From contig OU342639.1 in assembly GCA_910589415.1 (NCBI GenBank), forward strand, positions 14,330,268-14,394,267: 64,000 nt of DNA, read 5' to 3'. The position numbers and the translations under genes were made by a program. Under the pieces are notes generated by a model. That model was not told where the DNA came from. It did no database searches and saw only the letters and a program-made list of their open reading frames with translations. This stretch comes from Malachius bipustulatus (Eukaryota; Arthropoda; Insecta; Coleoptera; Melyridae). Shown here piece by piece: positions 41,101 to 52,743 of this stretch (its first letter is position 1; every line of letters begins with the position of its first letter).

Positions 41101-42435
41101 GTCTACAACAACGATTTAATTTGTTGAACTACTCGCAGAGACTGCATAATATGTTGATTTAGACTTAAAATAAAAAGAAAAACATTTCTAAGAAAGTCCT
41201 AAATAAATTGAGTTCAGAGGACTGTCTCTGTATTGTAGAATTTCTTAATTTTCTCATGTTTAGTTAATTTAATTAATCATTAAGAGAATTTCTTAGAAGA
41301 GGATTAATTTAAATATTTGTTTGAGAGCAGCTAATTTTACCTAAGTATATGTATTAAGCTTCAAAATTTAATTAAGCATAAATAAGAGAAAAATTTTATC
41401 CTCTCAAAAAAAGTCACTCCACTCTGATAGTTTTGTCTTGCTTTTTAGGCTCTTGAGTCATTTACTTTTGTGAATAAGTATTCACGTCTTAAATTATATT
41501 GAAAGATACGGAAAAAGAAACTTTAAAAAATTTTTTTATGATTTTCCGAAAATTTTGCTTCTTAGAGATTTTCAGCTTATATTTTTCAGTTTTTGGATAT
41601 GTATCCGATCTAAAAAAGGACTGTTTGTTGCATCTACCTAACAAATTTATATTGCCCAATTTTTACTAATGAAATTGTCTGAGCATTATTGGATTAAATA
41701 ATCTTTTCGTCCGAAAGGAGTAAAAATTTTCAGAATTTTGTCAAAAATTATAGTTGAAATGCAGGAAACATTACATTTTAATGAAGCAGACTTAAATTTC
41801 CCATAATGGTCAAAAACTTTAATAGTTTCCGTATGCTTATCAAGAATCTGAAACAAAATTTAGGACAACTTGAGTTGTTGCTGAAATATGCTGAAAAAAA
41901 CTGAAATTTCGAGAATTCTTATTTTTGGCATATATCTTTTCTTCTATTGAAAGTAACTTGATAATTTTTTGAAGGTTTGTAACTATCCATTTGACGGTAC
42001 AAAAATTTTTCAAGCCGACTAGACCTTAGAATTTCCGTAATTAACTTTCGTTTTTCTAATGGCCGCCATATTTTTTTTTTCATTTCATAGAATTTATTTT
42101 GATTGATTTTCTTAATACCGAACGACGTGAATAAACAATATGGCGGCAATTATAAAAACAAAACGTGACTTTGAAATCTCCGGGATCAAGTAGCTTAAAA
42201 AAAAATTGGAAAAAACGTTAAATGGAGAGCTTTTGATCACTGATGTATAAACTTATAATAAATTATTAAGTTTGTTATTTTCAATAATAACGAAGTTAGT
42301 CCAAACATTGGAAATCTCCATTTTTCATTTCTTATCAGGATATTTCAGCAACGACTCATGTTAGCCTATAAATTTTGTTTCAGATCCTTATTAGTTCAAA
42401 ATAGTTACATCTTTTCTCCAATTTAATAGACTGAC
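38191..42435. other. 4.2 kb without a supported gene
   Basis: Short frames (38645-38878, 40152-40379, 41919-42149 and others) have no family resemblance or supporting context. Between about 38560 and 38880 phrases such as 'gttcgtaggaaaatt' and 'cagtactcgatgta' recall the sequence at 37945-37965 and may be decayed relatives of that repeat. Confidence 0.5.
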
Positions 42436-42582
42436 GCCCGTATTCTCAAACGATAAGTTCCAAAATAATTACGTAATCAATTATCCCCATCTCGTTCTAT
42501 TGCAAAAAAACTGCATATCTCCATCTCACTCATTTAATTAATTACGTAATTATTTAGGAAATTATTGTTTGTGAATACGGGC
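42436..42582. repeat. MITE, 147 bp, ~48-bp inverted repeats
   Basis: 'gcccgtattctcaaacgata' at the left is matched by '…attattgtttgtgaatacgggc' at the right, with 'aattacgtaat' mirrored inside. The unit is almost wholly inverted repeat and noncoding. Target duplication unclear. Confidence 0.8.
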
Positions 42583-43174
42583 ATCTGTATCTTCAATGGT
42601 TTAGGAGATCCCAATAGTGAGCCAGTTGAAAGTGATCACCCTGTATATAATTGATATAATCTCGTCCGCGGTCCAAGATGGTGCTGATTTTGAATAATAT
42701 AAAAAGACAAATTTTAAAAACCAGAATCATCAAAACCAGTGCTGCTTCTGAGGACTTCCAACTACTGTCTGTTTCACGTATTCATTGACGTGACTAGCAT
42801 TAACTTGGAAAATTATAGTTTAGGACAAATAATGATAATTAATGAAATAAAATTGTAATAAAAGTTTTCTAGTTACGGAGATAGAGAGTGTTTTATAACG
42901 AGAGTAAGTTAACCGTATCCTCGACCATATCTCACGAAGTAGGTACTTACGCGATTTTTGTGAAAATTTGTATTTAGCGGTTAAAACATTATTCGCGTCC
43001 ACAGAATATATTTTTGACACAGGGGCATTTCCAACGTTTATTTTATTTCATTCTTCGCGCAAACTCCTGAAAGTACCGATATACCTACATAGTCTGTAGG
43101 CCGGTCGCAAAGCAGCGACGAACGACCGGCAGCTCGTCCGTCCCTGTGCTCTGTGCTTCGAACAGCGGTCATAC
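42583..43174. other. Intergenic, no gene seen
   Basis: A 'caccctgtatata' end-like motif at about 42638-42650 suggests a mariner-type remnant with no partner. Nothing else recognised. Confidence 0.4.
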
Positions 43175-43311
43175 CTAAGCCCTCTTTCACACATACGGTT
43201 TTCTAACGGTAACCGTGCCGTAGCCGTGCCGTAATTTAATTTGATTTGTGTTCACACGACACACGGTTTTTAGTAGGCAACGCCGCACTGGATGTTTTTT
43301 TCAAGTATTTT

Positions 43312-43496
43312 TGTCAGTTGCACCTACGATAAATGAACGAAAAAGACGCATATTGTTAATAATGCTTTGGCATCGTCGTAAACAGTCGCGAAAAGCAAGA
43401 AGATTTTGGATTGATCCACTTCTTGAAAACAGACAGTCGAACGGGGAATTTGCAACATTGTTTCGCGAGATACGAAAGGATCTTCAACTAGTGTAA
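43312..43496 (+). pseudogene. PIF/Harbinger-like transposase N-terminal exon (left copy)
   Basis: An open segment reads SVAPTINERKRRILLIMLWHRRKQSRKARRFWIDPLLENRQSNGEFATLFREIRKDLQLV. RRFW..PLL..R...GEF..LF.E is the start of Harbinger (HARBI1/ALP1-like) transposases, just before the DDE domain. No catalytic domain follows. A GT at the end could be a splice donor or chance. The frame opens earlier, at 43248, but the match starts here. Probably a dead remnant carried by the MITE-like unit. Confidence 0.6.
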
Positions 43497-44106
43497 TTAG
43501 TAGTTCATGATCTATTTCAATAACCATAATTTCGTTATTATAATTTCCGTAAATTTAGAAAATGTTATTAACGTCCGTACGATACCGTATCGTACGAAAC
43601 AGTATCAACACACGGCACGTGTGTATGGGTGTATACACTTGTGTGTTTTTCTGTTGCCGTAAGCGGCTCCGGCACCGTGCCGTAGCAGTCAACTAGCCGT
43701 GCTGCGACGGCAGCCGTGTACGGCTCCGGCAACAAACCGTCTTGTGTGAAAGCTTGCATTTATGATAACGCGTTTCGATTAAGCACGGCTCCATAGCCGT
43801 ACACGGCCACGGTTAAAAACCGTAGGTGTGAAAGAGGGCTTAGCCTCAAGCTTTCACACAAGACGGTTTGCTACCGGAGCCGTACACGGCTGCCGTCGCA
43901 GCACGGCTAGTTGACTGCTACGGCACGGTGCCGGAGCCGCTTACGGCAACAGAAAAACACACAAGTGTATACACCCATACACACGTGCCGTGTGTTGATA
44001 CTGTTTCGTACGATACGGTATCGTACGGACGTTAATAACATTTTCTAAATTTACGGAAATTATAATAACGAAATTATGGTTATTGAAATAGATCATGAAC
44101 TACTAA

Positions 44107-44292
44107 TTATATTAGTTGAAGATCCTGTCGTATCTCGCGAAACAATGTTGCAAATTCCCCCATCGACTGTCTGTTTCCAAGAAGTGGATCAATCCAAAAT
44201 TTTCTTGCTTTTCGCGACTGTCTACGACGATGCCAAAGCATTATTAACAATATGCGTCTTTTTCGTTCATCCATCGTAGGTGCAACTGACAA
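44107..44292 (-). pseudogene. PIF/Harbinger-like transposase N-terminal exon (right, inverted copy)
   Basis: 61 codons from MSVAPTMDERKRR to FREIRQDLQLI, the counterpart of 43312-43496 with about six differences (for example KARK for KARR, LLGN for LLEN). It is on the opposite strand because the arms are inverted. Both frames remain open, so the two copies diverged recently or drift has been short. Confidence 0.6.
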
Positions 44293-44429
44293 AAATACTT
44301 AAAAAAAAACATCCAGTGCCGCGCTGTCTACTAAAAACCGTGTGCAGTGTGAACACAATTCAAATTAAATTACGGCACGGTTACGGCACGGTTACCGTTA
44401 GAAAACCGTATGTGTGAAAGAGACCTAAG

Positions 44430-46562
44430 CAGCCAGACAGACTCTTTCGCTATGAAAAAGTGCTGGCGCTATCGCCGGAAACTCACGACCTTGAATTAAA
44501 TAATTGATACAATATTATTATTCGTAGTATGAATATTTTGCGACTTCATTATTAATATTTCAATTTACAGGGTGTCCTATTTAAAATAACAAAGTTGTAT
44601 GTCGTACAGCGATATTGGGCCAGCCTGTATTGATGAAAATAATTTTAGGCTATATAGGTCTCTTCAAACCATACAACTTTTCTCTCACACATTTTTTTCT
44701 ATCTCCAACGGGCGAGTAGCTAGGAAAGAACGAAAGTTGAGGACCCTGTAGATCTTAAGAATGAGCCAACAAAACTATTGAATGCAAGTCACTAAAACTT
44801 GCACCCTCTTTAGTTTGATCCCGAACTTTTTGCTGGATGTTATCCTTGGAGTTATAACTTGGCCCAATTATCGTCTCATTGCAACACCACTTAGAGCAAA
44901 TACTCGTCACAGCTTGACTAAGTTAACAAACAAGAACCGAGACGGGTATAATTAATGAGAGAAAGAGTGAGACAAACTGGAAGGTCACGAGTGAAAAGGA
45001 TAGAGAGGGGAGAGCATAGGCAGTGAAATGCAAATAGGTAAGTCACTCGTTCATTCCGCGTGTATCTGAATGAAGATGCTTTAGACAGGCAGAGGGAGTC
45101 ATCGTTTAATCCGAGACGAGATCTTAAATAACAAGATTAAATTCCTGCAAGCTTTGCAAGGCATGTGCTCCGGCTTGCAAACACCGTGTGAAACAGATTG
45201 CCGGCGCAACTTGCATCGTAATTGATTCAATTAAAATTCTTCCCTGGCTATGATAGTAATAGATCTCCTGTATTGTGTTCGAACTCTCCACCGTGCTGAT
45301 TAAATACTTTGTAGTAGGTATATGAAGTCACACAAACCAATTTATGTATCTGGAGTGCTGGATTACGCTCAGCAAAGCTAACTCAGCAACCCTTGACTAG
45401 CTTACTAGATAGGGATAGATTCTCTCTTGTTCAGCAGAATGATTAATCATTGCTACATGAAAACAATTATTTCAGAAATGTTGTTGTGTGTTTTTGTTAT
45501 TTTTTTAATTGAAAAGCATAATAACTCGTTTGTTATTGTCTTTTCCTTGAAAATATACATTAGCTGGAACCAGAAGGAATTCTCCGAAGTAATTTAGTAT
45601 TAATGATATGGCAAAAGTCGCTCGTAATTCTAAAAGGCTCATTTTGCTAAGTGACATTTTAATATTTTATAAGCCCTAAACCTTTGCAAATAATGTGGAA
45701 AGAAATAAGAAAAACATTCGTTATCTCGCTTTGTTTTTATCCCACTTATTTTTACATACTTGGGGAACAATTCAATTGAATTGAACGCCGATGGAAAATT
45801 TCCCTCGTCGAAAACTTACCACACGGTTAAATAACAATTCTCATGATACTTTCACATGTTTTTGTTTCTCAATTAGAATCATCCTATGTCATTTGTCATT
45901 AAGAGATAAAGTTTTTCCTTCAAAATTATAAAATATTATCAAATGTCAACCTTTTCTGTTACAAAAATTTTCCTCTGTAAGCAAGAAAAAACCTATTTAG
46001 TTAAATAGAACTTTTCAATAATGCACAAATAAAATAAATTTATTTCACAGCTACACTCTACTATTAATGTCTACTTCTAACACGAAAAACTTTGTTATGT
46101 TGTAGACACCCATCAGATAAACCAAAATTAAAAAAAAACATCAACAAAAATATTAATTTAAGATCGAAATAGAAAATTATTATTATATCAATATATCGTG
46201 TGGTCCACAAAATTTTTCATCAACTAGTGCCTTGGAAGAGAGAGATGGCTATTGCAGTCATGTCTGAGCTCATTTTACTAAAATAATTTTAAAATAACTT
46301 AAGTACAATAGGACCAGAATAACTTGGCCTCTGGTTCTGAGAATTATACTGTGGAATACGGGTTGTATTAGAAATGTGCTGTATTGGTCATTGCAGATTT
46401 CAGGCGTGGCTATAGCAGGGTATAGGTAGTCCAGTTAATAATTTGTAAAAGTTTTCCAGATATTGCAGGTAAAAGGCAAAATACTCCCTCCTCAAACGGC
46501 CAACTTATTTTGGACGTATTGTAGTTCAAATTCGCATGTGTCATATGCTTATATGTTATATA
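44430..46562. other. Intergenic, no gene seen
   Basis: 'acagggtgtcctatttaaaa' (about 44570) looks like one end of a mariner-type MITE, with no partner found. The rest is unremarkable AT-rich sequence. Confidence 0.4.
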
Positions 46563-47066
46563 CACGGGGTCAGTAAATTAATGGGACATAGCTCAGCTAC
46601 AGCGTTGCGATCTCAAGGAAAAGCGATTAAACGAAACATATCTTAGTGCAAAAGTGCTTCTTCAAGAACTTATGGCACCTCGAAGAAGAAAATTTGAAAT
46701 TTAAAATTGTGTATATTTCGGTAACCAAAGTAGCGATCAAGCTGAAAATTGGCATACGTCACTTTCAGAGGCAGTCAAACGATATTAGCGTCAAAGTCTT
46801 GTAGCATAAAGCAGAGGGCGCTGTCGGCAGAATTTTTCCCTGTGTCTTTTATCATATTTTTTTATTATCAATAATTTTCGTTACTATTGGTAAACTTTGC
46901 GCCCTCTGCTACAAGACTTTGACGCTAAATTTCAAATTTTCTTCTTCGAGGTGCCATAACTTCTTGAGGAAGCACTTTTGTACTAAGATATGTTTCGTTT
47001 AATCGCTTTTTCTTGAAGTCTCAAAGCTGTAGCTGTGCTATGTCCCATTAATTTACGGACACCCCT
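46563..47066. repeat. Mariner-type MITE, ~504 bp, long inverted repeats
   Basis: The left arm with 'taaattaatgggacatagct' and 'gcgattaaacgaaacatatc', and on to 'cgaagaagaaaatttgaaat', is inverted at the right end (about 46925-47066). Inner phrases 'cagagggcgc' and 'gcgccctctg' are mirrored as well. TA dinucleotides (46561-46562 and 47067-47068) flank it. The two ends differ slightly (CACGGGGTCAG against AGGGGTGTCCG). No ORF. The terminal GGGGTGTCCG fits mariner-like families with the YTN-type transposase. Confidence 0.85.
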
Positions 47067-47704
47067 TATATAATTTCAATTCTTGTCAGTTTCATTCAAA
47101 TATTAAAGATATTGCGAACAGCAATAATTTATGACTATAATTTAAGAGCCTGATGATATTACTGGTATATTACTATGGTGCCATTTTTGACCACCATTCT
47201 TCATAGATTTTGTTATTGTTTGTGCTTTGGAAGTAAAATTATAAAATGGTAAGTGATAATTGGATCAATAAAAAAACTCAAACTCGAACGTAAGCTTCAA
47301 ATTGAAATGTTAATTTATCTTCATTCAGAAAGGCAGATTATTCTTCTGAGATAATTTTTTCTTTGCGTTTCAAGTTGAATATTTTCACAATGATTTAGGA
47401 TACCTGTTTTACCGATACGAACGCTAGTAAGCGTCAGTGTCGATAATACAGGTACACTACAACGACTCACGTTAGAGCGCCACCCCTTGCGGGTGGCAGA
47501 AACAGTGATCTCCATACTAATTCGATGAGCAGAACTAATTTTTTGTTACCTATTGTTCATCCTCCTTAGAATACAACCGATGCCAAATTGAAATCAGAAA
47601 TAAACTCAGCACAATATGTACTCAGCAGATGTCGTTACTGTACCAGATTAGTTTCTTTCTAAAATAATCTAAATAGGTATACTGTATATGTATTATATCA
47701 TATA
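47067..47704. other. Intergenic, no gene seen
   Basis: No feature recognised. Confidence 0.4.
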
Positions 47705-48664
47705 CAGGGTTACCCATAATATGTGGGCAATCTCCCGGATTTGGGTAAATTTCGTAAAAATAAATGAAAAAATAGCTATAAAATTAATTCCTCAGAGACA
47801 ACCCTACAAAGATATTTGACAAAGAGCTTTGTACGTTGAAGTTGAGAGTTGAAAATCAATTTTTTGCAAAAACTTCTTTATTTCTTGACCGATTTTTTAA
47901 ATTTTTGATTTTATTTTGTATTATTTTGGACTGTTTAGAACAGTGTTTCATAATGTTTGGTAGCACATACATAGACCTCGGAATGGCATAACCCCCTCAT
48001 TCACTTGATATAAAACAATGAAAATAATAATTTTACAGATTTTTAAGGTTAATTTTCTTTTTATTTGATATTTTTTACATAAAAAATGTCTCCTTATTTA
48101 TTTCGATAGAGCGAACCGTTATCGAAATAAACGCCATTCTAATATAGGTGATGCGCCGCAGGAACTTTCTAAATGTCAAGTAAATTTTAACAAGATGGCT
48201 GACCTTTGACAGTAAATTGAACAGGAAACAAAACAATAACTTAATTAAATACACGTCAAATAGTGTCAAAGATTTCATTTCATGCAGATTCAATTCTAAC
48301 TGTTTTTAAAATGAGTTACACAAACGCTGAATACGCAGATATGCATATAATGTACGGAATGGCTAATTGTAATGCTCTCGAAGCCAAAACATTATACGTG
48401 GAAAGATATCCAAACCGTAGAGCTCCCGATCGCAAAACATTTGATCGTATAGATCAACGTTTGAGAAAAACTGGTAAGGTTATTATTTTAAATGATTTTC
48501 ATGAAAATGCAAAGTTCAATTTGATAGGTATTTTAGGAAAATTCACTCCAAACAGAACTCACAACGGACCTCTGCAAAGATTACGTAATATAGCTACAGC
48601 AGGAAAAATATTCTTTGTTTTGAAAGACAATCAGCCTAAAATTACACCTATGAGTACATTTTGA
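47705..48664 (+). mobile_element. Mariner-like element, 5' part only
   Basis: Starts after TATA with 'cagggttacccataatatgt', a mariner-type end, runs about 600 bp of untranslated sequence and leads into a transposase N-terminus at 48311. I found no matching inverted repeat downstream, so the element is truncated or internally deleted. Confidence 0.6.
48311..48664 (+). pseudogene. Mariner-like transposase N-terminal domain (truncated)
   Basis: From ATG 48311: MSYTNAEYADMHIMYGMANC, then LYVERYPNRRAPDRKTFDRIDQRLRKTGK. This is the helix-turn-helix (DUF4817-type) DNA-binding start of an insect mariner-like family, a different lineage from the copy at 13056. After about residue 55 similarity decays (GKFTPNRTHNGP…), and the frame ends at 48664 without any DDE catalytic motif. 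The frame is open upstream to 48263, but the family start is at 48311. Non-functional as a transposase. Confidence 0.7.
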
Positions 48665-50954
48665 ATAAAATATTGACATCAACAGTGGAAACGATTAAAA
48701 TTGGAAAGGCCCTCGTATAGCGTTGAAAGGATAGACTTCCAATCTTATGGAAATTTTTTCAATTTTCAACGCGTCACCTTTTGATGTCATACTTTTACCG
48801 GTCAAGTCTGACTGCGTCACCATGTAAATGTATGAACGATTGGTAAACAAGGATATCAATTTTATATCAAGGAACGCTACCTTCTTTACGCCATATAGGT
48901 GTTTTTGAACGGATATAAATATTCCTTCAAGAAATGCGTCTCTCAATTTTGATAATTTTATGGCTCATCCTCGAGGTGTATATTATTTTATTCGTTATGC
49001 AGTTCTAATTTTAGCCTAATATTGTTTGGAATATAAGAATACTTTTCCGCCCCCCGATTCCTTCAAAATACAGTCTCTTAGAGAATAGGAAATTAAGAAA
49101 TTTATGGGTCGCACCTTCATCATTATCTGACTGGAAAGTCCAGCTGTTCAGGTTAATACTCAGTATTGCCTTTGAGTACCCATGTATTTAGTTTAATTAC
49201 ATTAACGTATAGTTTGAAACAATCTCCCGAGGATGGTTATCTCCTAAGTTCTAGCAGAGCGAACCTTTGTACTATGCACAGCACCTACCAACTGATGACT
49301 AAACTTTGAATACCTAATGCAGTAATTGTCTTTGTTAAATCAATAATCAACAAATTATTTACTTTTTATTTTTTTGATTTTGGAAACGCCAGATCTCGTG
49401 GAATAAACACTCGATAAATATTTTGGAGACTCAAGCTGTGAATATTCAGATTGATTTCCAATAAAGTATGACAACATATGATTGATCATGGCGTTCATCA
49501 ATATAGAGTCGTACAAGAAACTTATTTGCTGCAACTGTTGTACATAAAACGGTATAAAGATATCACCGATTTTTCCTATTCATCAAGGTGTCAATAAATC
49601 GATCAATATCGTAAAGCATTCTGAAAATATGGTTTTGTTTTTTATGAAGTTTTACCCATTTACAAGGCAGATACAGCACAACGATACCCTAATATTAGCT
49701 GTAAAATGCACTCTAGAATGCCTGGGCGATATTACATCATTTTTCATCATTTTGTGGCAGTATAAGATTCAGCTAACACGAGAATTAATCACTGGATAGT
49801 AGACGGCGTCGAACCTTTAGCACTTGAGTGTTAGATACATGTAAGGAAATTATGAATTTTGAAAAAAAAAAACATTACAAAATTGTCATATTTTATTCAA
49901 TGCAGGGAGAATTCTCATGTCTCTTTCCAAAAGCAAATGCATTCTCAAAAAGTCACTGTTTGGTTTGATTTGTGACCCGAAGGAGTGATTTGGACCCTAT
50001 TCTTGGAGTGATTTTCATCGCGGTTACGCCATGATCGTGAATTGAGGCATACAATTTAGGGACCTGATCCTTAAACCGTTGAATTTTAACAAGACGGGTG
50101 CAAATTGCCGCACATTTTTACGAATCTCTTTTGGCAAGTAGGTTTCATGAGCGAATTTTCTCTACCAAAAAAGACACTGAGTGTTCACCAAACATCGACT
50201 TCTTTATTTGGGAAAGAAATATAAGATAAAGTATGCGAATAATCCACAGACTATTTTTTCTGAACTGAAGAATAATATCCGAAGAGCTATATGAATAACA
50301 ATTATCACACAAGTCACGACCATCATGTGACAGATGCCATATACCTACCATGTTTATTTCCTGACATTAAATAAGATATTTTTATAAGCAAACCACCATC
50401 TTTTACAATTTATTTCTCCAGTTTTAGACAAAATATTTCTGGCACCTACCTCCGCTGGTATCTACAGGATGTTCCAGCTCATTCGAGTCGGTCTCTGTGA
50501 GCCAAACTATTATGGTTTAAAAAAAAATTGGAAATTCGAGTTTAGAGTTAAGATTCCCATAATTTATATAAAATTATTTTGGACTACACAGAGTGTCCCA
50601 TATAAGAGTGGCATATCGAAGTTATGTTTTTTTTTTAATGGAATGTTATTGCATTTTTATATTGTCAGCGAATTAAAAATAAGCTTTGTTTTGACAGTTG
50701 GAGTTTGGATTGAATTAAGTAGTTTTTGAGTTATAAATAAGTGAAAATCGCAATTTTTGATTTCGCCAGTGCACAGTGAAAAAGACTCAAGATGGAGGAT
50801 AAGGTTTATATGTCCCTATTTTAACTTTTTATTTACTATCCTATTTTGTAGACGAAATTTTTATACAGGGTGATGAAAAACTTGAAAAATTTAAGGTTTC
50901 TCAACGCATTGATAAATAAAAAAAATATAAAAAAATATAATAATAAATAAAACA
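48665..50954. other. 2.3 kb without a supported gene
   Basis: Contains lone mariner-like end phrases at about 50588 ('gagtgtcccatataag') and 50873 ('acagggtgatgaaaaa'), perhaps one decayed ~290-bp MITE. No coding or RNA gene signature. Confidence 0.4.
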
Positions 50955-51235
50955 AAAATAGCTGCTGTAGCTTTATCTTTCAAAATTAATGAACGAAATT
51001 TTGCGGTCTTATAGAACTTACGAAGGACTTTGGATTTTCGATAAAAGTCGGGTTGCTTCTACAGGATGTCCTTTTGAAAGTCTAAAAAAAACGGTTCTCG
51101 TCTCCCCATTTCAGGTTCTAGTTTTCAATCTAGGGAACTGAAATTTTTTTGGGAGTCAGACATCCATAAGGAGTGGTGTGTACTGATGGCTATAAAAATG
51201 GTTATTTTTTTAATGAACTTTTAAAAAAGTACAGA
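50955..51235. repeat. Third copy of the ~600-bp repeat from the window start (partial)
   Basis: Same order of phrases as 30-260: 'gtagctttatctttcaaaat', 'ggattttcg', 'cttctacagg.tgtcctttt', 'cagttttcaatc' and 'ctgaaattt'. About 70% identical by eye and on the same strand, 50 kb from the other copies. Confidence 0.7.
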
Positions 51236-52739
51236 AATATTATTGAGAAAAATCATAATTTCTTTTTCGTTGTGGTGAATTATGATCAGGTGGACAAATA
51301 TTGGGTGAGATATATAAAGAAAAAATTCATATTTTAAAACCTATTCATTTTATACCATAAATATCTTACACAAAGAATGGAATATAATAATGAGTTAGCA
51401 CTCTTTTGGCTTGTAGAAATAAAAGAGGACTATGATTCAATTGACAAAAAACGGCAATTAATCCTTTGTTCTCGTCAGTGCATCCTGCAGGCGCGAAAGG
51501 GATCAAAGCAGTTGAGCAATTAACATTGTTGCTTTTAGGTTTCAATTAGAACTCCCGGCTGGCCATTTCATTATCACTCAAGGAAATGTCATTAGACTTT
51601 CCGTGCAAGGATATAATAACAATCATATTGTGTTTTGCCCGCGACGCCGTTGATTGCCGGGAAACAGGAAAAAGGAAAGGACTTTCGCTATATCTCTCTC
51701 TCTTTGCGCTTCTTCTGCTATGTTTAATTCCTGAATTATAATTTCTTACCTTGCTCCTCGTTTGTAATAAATGAATTGTCAAGTTGCTGAGAGATATTGC
51801 TGGGAGGTGCACTATTTCACTTGTTCCTAAGACTGAATTAATTTTCATGTTTGAATAATTTTAGTTATTAAGCGTAAAAATGGAGGTGGTACGCTTCAAA
51901 TTTCCATTTTTCTTTTAAATTAAATACTAATTACTTGGAGTGTGTCCTCCTTGTCTTCCAACCTAGCTATACTTGTCCGCTTTATATTTATCAGTTTAAT
52001 TAATCAATAATAATAATAAGTTTAAAATATTTATATCAAAGAATTAAGGTTTTCATTAGATTTCAACATGACTGAAATAAAGCTGATATTATATCTACGA
52101 CATATTTATATTTTGCATAATACTAAATCAGTGCAACCAAAAAAGTTTTTTCAATGAGATTTTTAAGGAGAAAAGTTTTACGAACTCATTTTGAATGACT
52201 TTTGTGTCGATTTTTCTTACCCTCCCCTCCGTCTGGGGCAGCTTCCATCGGAGTCTCCGCTTGGAGAAACTTTAAATTTATTATACCTGTGTCGTGGAGA
52301 TATGTAAGAGACTTTCTTGAGAACAAAGTCAAAATTAATTTCCCTTCGATATCACAGGCTCTCATGCTAATTTAACTTTTTTTATTGCAGCATAATTAGA
52401 TTTTTCTAATTCGTAGTTCGTACTAATGTTTATAAACTCTCATTCTGATACTCGCACAGCTTGCAGTACATAACTTTTAATTGTAGGTATGTATAATAGT
52501 CTTATTACAGTGATTACTCCTTGAAATATAAGTGTTTTTGAAAGTTGTTACTATTCAATTACCAACATTATTAAATTAATTATTCATAGTTTACTCATTC
52601 AAAGAAAACTCCTCCGGTCAGTCAGCCGAATTTGGATTTTGTGTTTGAAACATTCAGGAGGTTCATGAGAGATGCGCAATCTGCATCAAGAAGTAGATTT
52701 TTTATAGGTTAGCTGTCACCTTTCATAAAATTAAACAAA
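51236..52739. other. Intergenic, no gene seen
   Basis: AT-rich DNA up to the left edge of Gypsy copy 2. No recognised feature. Confidence 0.4.
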
Positions 52740-52743
52740 GAAC
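52740..52743. repeat. Target site duplication GAAC (left) of Gypsy copy 2
   Basis: GAAC precedes the LTR and recurs at 63511-63514. Confidence 0.9.

Larger units (their letters stand above)
43175..44429. repeat. 1.25-kb inverted repeat (palindrome) of Harbinger-like non-autonomous elements
   Basis: Arms 43175-43756 and 43847-44429 (about 583 bp each, ~95% identical by eye) are inverted around a 90-bp spacer. The left copy continues through the spacer to 'ccgtaggtgtgaaagagggc' (43820-43839). This pairs with its own left end 'ctaagccctctttcacac', giving a complete element 43175-43843 with terminal inverted repeats; the right copy is the same element inverted and lacking that end. The subterminal regions are unusually rich in CCGTGCCG/CGGCACGG and ACGGCTCCGG phrases. 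Each arm holds one short exon-like ORF. Confidence 0.85.

Noticed and set aside
43568..43759. 63-codon minus-strand ORF in the palindrome
   Set aside because: It is translated from GC-rich terminal motifs (CGGCACGG) and is not the transposase frame.
48695..48946. 83-codon minus-strand ORF
   Set aside because: No motif seen, and it overlaps degraded sequence after the mariner-like fragment.
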